This document shows positions 58,854 through 64,000 of a stretch of DNA of 64,000 nucleotides, piece by piece. The stretch is from an uncultured Candidatus Melainabacteria bacterium (GTDB taxonomy: Bacteria; Cyanobacteriota; Vampirovibrionia; Gastranaerophilales; Gastranaerophilaceae): assembly GCA_934718135.1 (NCBI GenBank), contig CAKUZW010000001.1, positions 248,001-312,000 on the forward strand, in the 5' to 3' direction. The position numbers were made by a program, and so were the translations under genes. Below the pieces are notes generated by a model. That model made no database searches, had not been told where the DNA came from, and saw only the letters and a program-made list of their open reading frames with translations. Within the stretch, counting starts at the first letter, position 1; each line of letters starts with the position of its first letter.

Positions 58854-59078
58854 ATGGTAAATATATTATGGGCAATTGAAACTGTTGCGGCAATACTTTT
58901 AACTATTTTGATATTACTTCATTCCCCAAAAGGAGATGGAATTGGAGGAATTGGTGGAGCATCTCACGTATTTGCTTCTCAAAAGAGTGCTGAAAAAGGT
59001 TTGAACAAAGTAACCGGCATTGTTTGTGCTGTATTTATTATTTGCACATTTTTAATCGGTTTTGGAATTGTAAAATAA
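58854..59078 (+). CDS. secG: Preprotein translocase subunit SecG
   Basis: A 74-residue, two-helix protein (helices at about 3-22 and 52-72) with the SecG signature LLHSPKGDGIGGIGGASHVFA between them. It supports SecYE-A protein export. AAAAAGGAG precedes the ATG, 3 bases after the Nudix gene. Confidence 0.92.
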   Translation: MVNILWAIETVAAILLTILILLHSPKGDGIGGIGGASHVFASQKSAEKGLNKVTGIVCAVFIICTFLIGFGIVK

Positions 59079-59103
59079 TTTGAAAATAAAAGTATAATTC
59101 AAT

Positions 59104-59137
59104 CCCCGCTAATCATTTTTTGAGATGCGGGGTTTTT
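59104..59137 (+). terminator. Terminator after secG
   Basis: CCCCGC (59104-59109) pairs with GCGGGG (59127-59132), with inner ATC/GAT pairing, and five T follow. Confidence 0.83.
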
Positions 59138-59153
59138 AGTAGAAGGAAAATAA

Positions 59154-59864
59154 ATGAATATTTTAGTAACCGGAGCTTCAAAAGGAATAGGTCGAGCAAT
59201 TGCTCAAAAATTAGCAACAGTTGGAAATATTTTTGTAACAGCAAGAAATGAAGAAGCCCTAAAAAAATTGGATTTCATTTCAGGATATTGTGTATGCGAT
59301 TTGGCAAAAGAAGACGACCTTACACGTTTAGGAAATTTTATTGAAGAGACAAAAATTGATGTACTTGTAAATAATGCAGGTGAGTACATTTATTCTCCGC
59401 TTGCGGATACAAAGTTAGATGATTTATCCCATATTATAAAAGTAAACCTAAAAGCTCCTATTTATCTGGCATCTTGTGCCGTAAAAAATATGAAGCAAAA
59501 TCATTTTGGGAGAATAATCAATATAGGTTCAATCTCTGGCGTCATGGGGGAAGCTAACGCTTGTTTTTATTCTGCAACAAAAGCAGGGTTAGTTGGATTT
59601 AGCAAGGCTACAGGGTTAGAACTTGCAGAATTTGGAATAACAGTAAACACAATCAATCCAGGTTGGGTCGATACAGAACTTGGGAAAGCATCAATTGAAG
59701 ATGGCGAATTTACACAAGAAGAAATTCTTGAATGTATTCCGCAAAGAAGATTTGTATCGCCAGATGAGGTGGCATCACTTGTTAAATACCTGATAACAGA
59801 CGATGCTAAAGGTATAACAGGACAATCCATAAATCTTTGTGCTGGGTTATCCGTTGGAATTTAG
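59154..59864 (+). CDS. Short-chain dehydrogenase/reductase
   Basis: A 236-residue classical SDR. The cofactor loop is TGASKGIGRAIAQ (6-18), NNAG follows, then the catalytic Ser in INIGSISGVMG and the YSATKAG motif. NPGWVDTELGKAS and a C-terminal GQSINLCAGLSVGI end resemble FabG-like enzymes. The substrate is unknown. Confidence 0.88.
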   Translation: MNILVTGASKGIGRAIAQKLATVGNIFVTARNEEALKKLDFISGYCVCDLAKEDDLTRLGNFIEETKIDVLVNNAGEYIYSPLADTKLDDLSHIIKVNLKAPIYLASCAVKNMKQNHFGRIINIGSISGVMGEANACFYSATKAGLVGFSKATGLELAEFGITVNTINPGWVDTELGKASIEDGEFTQEEILECIPQRRFVSPDEVASLVKYLITDDAKGITGQSINLCAGLSVGI

Positions 59865-59870
59865 ATAAAT

Positions 59871-59905
59871 AAAAAAAGGAGAAGATTAATTTCTTCCCCT
59901 TTTTT
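59871..59905. terminator. Bidirectional terminator between SDR and LysM genes
   Basis: AAAAAAGG-A-GAAG pairs with CTTC-C-CCTTTTTT around ATTAATTT, with A and T tracts on opposite sides. It can end both convergent genes. Confidence 0.7.
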
Positions 59906-59908
59906 AGT

Positions 59909-60880
59909 TTATTGTTTTAATTGTTTATCTACAAGATTTTGAAGATTTTGAGTTAATTTAGTGATGGCACCTTTTGGAAGAGTTTCTATTGTGTAATAAC
60001 CTCCATAACTGTTTGGTCTTTTAAGATTTCCTTTTGAATCTACGGTGTAATCGTATGCAATATCATTGATATTTACCCCAGGAGAATTAAAAGAAAATCC
60101 TGAAACTTTTCCTTGTCTATTTAATTGAACATAAATTGAGGATTCATTTTCCCCATATTTACGGTTTCCTCCTTTTTTATTAATGACAATAGCCGAAGGT
60201 TTTCCTGAATAGTCATAACTCTTTTCATAATAAAATTGATTTCCGGAACCTTTTTGTGTTAAGCCTTCAAAATATTTTATTCCGGCTTTGCCATGTGCTG
60301 CATAAAGTTTTTGACCTATCTTTTTTATTTGATTTTGTTTATAAATCGTTTTTTCACTATAACTGGCATGCGGATTTGGATGAGTTAAAATTTTGTTGAT
60401 TTGTGCCGCTGTTTGTTGAATTGTTAGTTGATGAGTTTTTACACCTGCTTGTGGAGTTGCTGCTTTTTGTTTTGGAAGAGGTGCAACTTTTTTTGCTTGC
60501 GGTTTTTGGATTGGAGAAGTTGCTGCCTTTTTCGCTGTTGGATGAGCTTCTGCTTTTTTAGTTGTTGGAGCTGAAACTTTTTTAGGCGTTGCAGCTTTCT
60601 TTTCAACCTCTTTTGATGGCAAATAAATAACTTCATTAACTTTTAAGCTATTTGCTTTTTTAGGTGTATTTTTATTGTTCAATTTTGCAATATCATACAC
60701 ATATTTTTCAATTTCAGATTGTTTTGCATTTTTCCCGACTTGGGCTCTTGCAATACTCCATAAACTGTTGCCTTTTTTCACAGTGTATGCAACTTTACCT
60801 TTAGCTTGAGGTGTTGCCTCATTGTATTTTTTTTCAAAGTAAGCGTTTCCGCTACCGTTTAGACGTACCGGTTCAACCAT
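59909..60880 (-). CDS. LysM-domain protein with Lys/Ala/Pro-rich linker
   Basis: A 323-residue protein. A LysM domain spans about 31-88 (YTVKKGNSLWSIARAQVGK and then VNEVIYLP) and should bind peptidoglycan. A low-complexity linker (about 90-165, repeats of KKAATP, KKVAP type) follows. The C-terminal beta-rich domain is not recognised. No signal peptide is visible. ATG 60880 has GGAGG 9 bases upstream and is preferred over a longer frame. Confidence 0.8.
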   Translation of the reverse strand: MVEPVRLNGSGNAYFEKKYNEATPQAKGKVAYTVKKGNSLWSIARAQVGKNAKQSEIEKYVYDIAKLNNKNTPKKANSLKVNEVIYLPSKEVEKKAATPKKVSAPTTKKAEAHPTAKKAATSPIQKPQAKKVAPLPKQKAATPQAGVKTHQLTIQQTAAQINKILTHPNPHASYSEKTIYKQNQIKKIGQKLYAAHGKAGIKYFEGLTQKGSGNQFYYEKSYDYSGKPSAIVINKKGGNRKYGENESSIYVQLNRQGKVSGFSFNSPGVNINDIAYDYTVDSKGNLKRPNSYGGYYTIETLPKGAITKLTQNLQNLVDKQLKQ

Positions 60881-60978
60881 TTGCAATATCCTCCAATAAA
60901 TTATATTTTCCCCGTACAAATATAAAAACAATTTATTAGAGAAAATTGCCTTTTTATGAAAAGAAATATTACGAAATT

Positions 60979-62052
60979 TTAAAATAAGCTTTTTTGTTCA
61001 GAACCAAAACCGCCTGTTTTATACCCCAAATGCCTATATGTAGCAGGTGAAACTTTTCTTCCTCGCGGGGTTCTTTGCAAAAGTCCTGCTTGGAGTAAAA
61101 ATGGCTCACAAACATCTTCAATCGTTCTGACATCTTCTCCTATCGCAGCGGCAATAGTTTCAATCCCGACAGGGCCACCGTCATATTTTTCAATAATCAG
61201 TTTTAACAGATTTCTATCTGTCGTATCTAATCCATATTCATCAATTTTTAGAATATCAAGAGATTTATTTGCAACATCTTCTGTAATTTTTCCATCGTGT
61301 TTAACAAGAGCGTAGTCACTAACCCTTTTGATAAGCCTGTTTGCAATACGAGGCGTTCCACGAGAGCGTCTTGCAATTGCAAGAGCCCCTTTTTCGTCTA
61401 TTTCGATATTTAAAATTCCGGCAGTTCTTTTGATAACTTTAGATAATTCTTCGTTTGTATAAAATTCCAACCGATGAATAATCCCAAATCTGTCTCTCAA
61501 TGGCCCTGACAATTCTCCTGCTTTAGTTGTCGCACCAATCAGGGTGAATTTTGGGAGTGGAACTCTTAAAGTTTTAACCGTTTGGCTTTTACCTGTTGTC
61601 ATATCAAGGTAAAAATCTTCCATTGCAGGGTATAAAATTTCTTCTGCAACTTTATTCAATCGGTGAATTTCGTCAATAAATAAAATCTCTCCACCTTGAA
61701 GTGACATCAAAATTCCGATAATATCACGAGGTCTTTCTAGTGCGGGAGCAGAAGTTATTTTGATATCAACACCCATTTCTTGAGCAATAACACCTGCCAA
61801 AGTTGTTTTTCCTAACCCCGGAGGACCGTAAAACAAAAGGTGATCAAGCGGGACTTCTCTTTTTTTTGCGGCTTCAATTGTTATTTTGAGGGTGTCTTTT
61901 AAAGCCGATTGCCCGATATATGTATCAAACGATTTTGGTCTGATACAGTTCTCAAAATTCTTATCGCAGTCGATAGCTTCCGGTTTTACAACCGGATTTT
62001 TCTTGTGTTCTTTTTTTTGTTCAAAATCGTTATCGTCTGCAATAATACTCAT
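60979..62052 (-). CDS. ruvB: Holliday junction branch migration helicase RuvB
   Basis: A 357-residue AAA+ motor that works with RuvA on Holliday junctions. Walker A is GPPGLGKTTL, Walker B ILFIDEIHRLNK, followed by GATTKAGELSGPLRDRFG, then ARRSRGTPRIANRL and the C-terminal winged helix with LLQRTPRGR. The first 25 residues are a polar extension. ruvA and ruvC are not in the window. Confidence 0.97.
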   Translation of the reverse strand: MSIIADDNDFEQKKEHKKNPVVKPEAIDCDKNFENCIRPKSFDTYIGQSALKDTLKITIEAAKKREVPLDHLLFYGPPGLGKTTLAGVIAQEMGVDIKITSAPALERPRDIIGILMSLQGGEILFIDEIHRLNKVAEEILYPAMEDFYLDMTTGKSQTVKTLRVPLPKFTLIGATTKAGELSGPLRDRFGIIHRLEFYTNEELSKVIKRTAGILNIEIDEKGALAIARRSRGTPRIANRLIKRVSDYALVKHDGKITEDVANKSLDILKIDEYGLDTTDRNLLKLIIEKYDGGPVGIETIAAAIGEDVRTIEDVCEPFLLQAGLLQRTPRGRKVSPATYRHLGYKTGGFGSEQKSLF

Positions 62053-62107
62053 TTATTTCCCCTCTTATAAAAATAATATCACAAATTTAAAGGGCTTGGA
62101 AATATTA

Positions 62108-64000
62108 TTACATCTTAAAACTTTCAGCAAAAGATAAGATTGTTGAGTAGAATTGTTCTTTATTTTTTTCGATATAATTTAATCTTTCTTTTAATTGTTT
62201 TGAAGTATACACTTTATTGTTGATTGCAGAGTTTATAATAGATTCTTTAATCTCATTAAGCATAAGTTCTGCCTGTTCCTTAGCTTCTTTTTCCTGAATT
62301 CTTTCTCCGTTTCTATCAATAATTTTGTGAATATCTTTTAAACAAGTAATATTTGAAAGATATGTAACTTCAGCTTTTAACAAGTTTGTATTATTTTGAT
62401 TTGGAATAATTCCGTTATCTTCCATAATTTTCAATCCGATATTGTTGATATTTTGGAAAATTTGACCATCAAGAAGGTCTGTATGACCGTTATAAGCTTT
62501 TTCTTTCAAACCTTGTTCAACCAAATTTTGAGCTTGTTCTTTTGTCATTCCTTCTGGTAAATTTGCATTCCGAAGAAGAGCTTTTGCAATCCCTTTAGCG
62601 TTTCCGATAAAATAGTCAAGGTGGTTGAGAACATTTTCGATTGCTTCTTCAGGGGTATATCTTAAAACGTTACCTGTATCAATAAAGGTGAATGGTTTTT
62701 CTTTATTTGTTAAATCAATGAACACATTCCCCGGATGAGGATCGGCATGCATTACCTTTGAACCTTTTTTCGGTACAGAAAGAAGTTGTTCAAAGAACAC
62801 TTGGAAATAATTTCTCATTAGTGAAACCATTTCTTTTTCAGATATTTTTTTACCTTCCTTGGTCATTTGGTCTATAAATTCATTGAATTGAACACCGGAT
62901 GCCTTTTCCATTACATAAATGTTATCTTTAACTTCAATAGGTTTTGCAACATTGTAATGTTTTGCATTTTTGCCTAAAATTTCTGCGGCATCCATTTCTT
63001 TTGCCAAGTCAACCTCTTGATTCCAAGCATCATATAAAGTGTTAATTTTTCTGATTAAGAAATTTGTTTTTTCATCATTTTCGCCACTATTTGCTTTTAT
63101 CAATTTGGTGAAGGCTTCTCTATCTTTTTGAATTTTTTCTGCTGACATTCCTTTTTTCAAGAATTTAAGAACAACTTCTTTTCCTGTAGTGTTGTCTTTT
63201 GCCAAGAAGGTTTCCGCTACTGTTCCAACACCAAGTGCTTTGTCATTGATGATTGTATATTTGTCGCCAAAAGTTTTTGAAATGAAATCCTGAGCTTCTT
63301 TAGCTGTTCTTGATTGAGGGCAGTTACTTTTAAATCTTGTAATAATTTCAGAAACTTCGCCAACATTTAATTTCACTCCCATAAATTCTAAATTATCCCC
63401 AAACATCCCAAGAACATTTTCAGGAATTGTTTGAATAAACTTAGGTAAGAAGATATTTTTATCTTCAATCATTTTCATTTTTTCTTCAACTGATTTTCCA
63501 CCAGTCAAAATCTCCATTGCTAATTTAGGATCTAGCAAAAGTTTGGCTGAATTCATCAACTCATGGAAATCTGAGTCTACAGAAACTTTTTCTAATGGTT
63601 TTAAATCTTTTACATTTTCTTTTGCCTTAGCAATAGCCTTATTCCAAGATGAAATTGAGTTTGTAAATTTTCTTGCTTTATAAGCGGCAAAACCTGTCAC
63701 TACACCTTTTAGAACCAAATTATCTTTTTGTTGTTCTAAGAAATCATGAGTAGATTTTTTGTCGCCTTTTTTCACAAAAATATATCTTTGCAGTGCGTTT
63801 TCACCCATTACAAGCGGAATTCCTAAAATCGCACCTTTTAGAGCCGCAACAGGAGCCATCGCACCATCCAACGCTCCGGTCAACGTATCTTTCCAGAATG
63901 TTTTATTATCTTTTTTCTCTTTTCTCTTCAAATAAATTCTATCAATAAACCTAAGGATAGGTTTATTCGTCATACCGGCAAATACCGCAACTCCAACCCC
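62108..64000 (-). CDS. UbiB/ABC1-family atypical kinase-like protein (cut at window end)
   Basis: At least 621 residues. The frame is still open to the window edge, with the codons before M(63973) reading GVGVAVFAG and no ribosome-binding site at that ATG, so the true start probably lies outside. A Gly-rich nucleotide loop (ALGVGTVAETFLA), VVLKFLKKGM with the ATP Lys, and HADPHPGNVFIDL with FIDTGN mark the UbiB/AarF kinase-like fold. The N-terminal 130 residues have hydrophobic segments. UbiB proteins support lipid or quinone handling; the role here is unknown. Confidence 0.8.
   Translation of the reverse strand, partial: GVGVAVFAGMTNKPILRFIDRIYLKRKEKKDNKTFWKDTLTGALDGAMAPVAALKGAILGIPLVMGENALQRYIFVKKGDKKSTHDFLEQQKDNLVLKGVVTGFAAYKARKFTNSISSWNKAIAKAKENVKDLKPLEKVSVDSDFHELMNSAKLLLDPKLAMEILTGGKSVEEKMKMIEDKNIFLPKFIQTIPENVLGMFGDNLEFMGVKLNVGEVSEIITRFKSNCPQSRTAKEAQDFISKTFGDKYTIINDKALGVGTVAETFLAKDNTTGKEVVLKFLKKGMSAEKIQKDREAFTKLIKANSGENDEKTNFLIRKINTLYDAWNQEVDLAKEMDAAEILGKNAKHYNVAKPIEVKDNIYVMEKASGVQFNEFIDQMTKEGKKISEKEMVSLMRNYFQVFFEQLLSVPKKGSKVMHADPHPGNVFIDLTNKEKPFTFIDTGNVLRYTPEEAIENVLNHLDYFIGNAKGIAKALLRNANLPEGMTKEQAQNLVEQGLKEKAYNGHTDLLDGQIFQNINNIGLKIMEDNGIIPNQNNTNLLKAEVTYLSNITCLKDIHKIIDRNGERIQEKEAKEQAELMLNEIKESIINSAINNKVYTSKQLKERLNYIEKNKEQFYSTILSFAESFKM

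Overview
The window comes from a low-GC, diderm bacterium and most resembles a non-photosynthetic gut relative of the Cyanobacteria (Candidatus Gastranaerophilales / Melainabacteria). The assignment is inferred from several traits: prepilin-like proteins with the signal FTLAEVLITLGIIGVVAA, a 699-residue protein starting MGLATAQARFLGITARK, a small SLOG protein of the type called DNA recombination-mediator protein A in cyanobacteria, a complete minCDE operon, and lipid A and heptose genes (lpxD-lpxC-fabZ, an hldE-type nucleotidyltransferase, a GT9 glycosyltransferase). No 16S rRNA or ribosomal protein gene is present to fix the lineage.

Layout. 1-2.6 kb: small unknown proteins, then a TPR lipoprotein coupled to lgt. 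2.7-9.7 kb: a long co-oriented run (free ClpX-type zinc finger, helical-repeat protein, ruvX, DUF1292, an ATPase-less ClpC N-domain protein, tilS, hpt, histidine kinase). 9.7-11 kb: prepilin/XRE module 1. 11-15.8 kb: zinc-ribbon protein, zincin-motif protein, tgt and the 699-residue protein. 15.9-22.9 kb: marR-MFS exporter, thioredoxin-ccdA, ribH, murQ-gpsA-ricT. 22.9-28.2 kb: CHASE2-GGDEF cyclase, P-loop/TPR protein, rsmG, yjbQ. 28.2-30 kb: prepilin/XRE module 2. 30-41.5 kb: M2/M3-like peptidase, AsmA-like protein, NhaC-type antiporter, P-loop kinase, tRNA-Gln, iron alcohol dehydrogenase, GT9. 41.5-50.6 kb: pcrA, SLOG protein, helical-repeat protein, fabZ-lpxC-lpxD, heptose nucleotidyltransferase, asd. 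50.7-52.3 kb: prepilin/XRE module 3. 52.4-64 kb: large zincin-motif protein, minE-minD-minC, lytic transglycosylase, Nudix regulator, secG, SDR, LysM protein, ruvB and a UbiB-family protein cut by the window end.

The housekeeping genes serve envelope building (lipid A, lipoprotein, peptidoglycan recycling, AsmA, Min system), tRNA/rRNA modification, recombination and redox metabolism.

The most unusual feature is the three-fold recurrence of one arrangement: a prepilin-like gene divergent from a small single-domain XRE regulator whose upstream region carries perfect palindromes. Each locus also carries the same hairpin-core repeat. In modules 2 and 3 the DNA between the ribosome-binding site/start codon and the prepilin signal is filled with REP/MITE-like palindromic repeats. 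These stay open in frame, so the predicted pre-signal leaders are 192 and 110 residues instead of 14. In module 3 an older start, out of use, remains 257 bp upstream of the present one.
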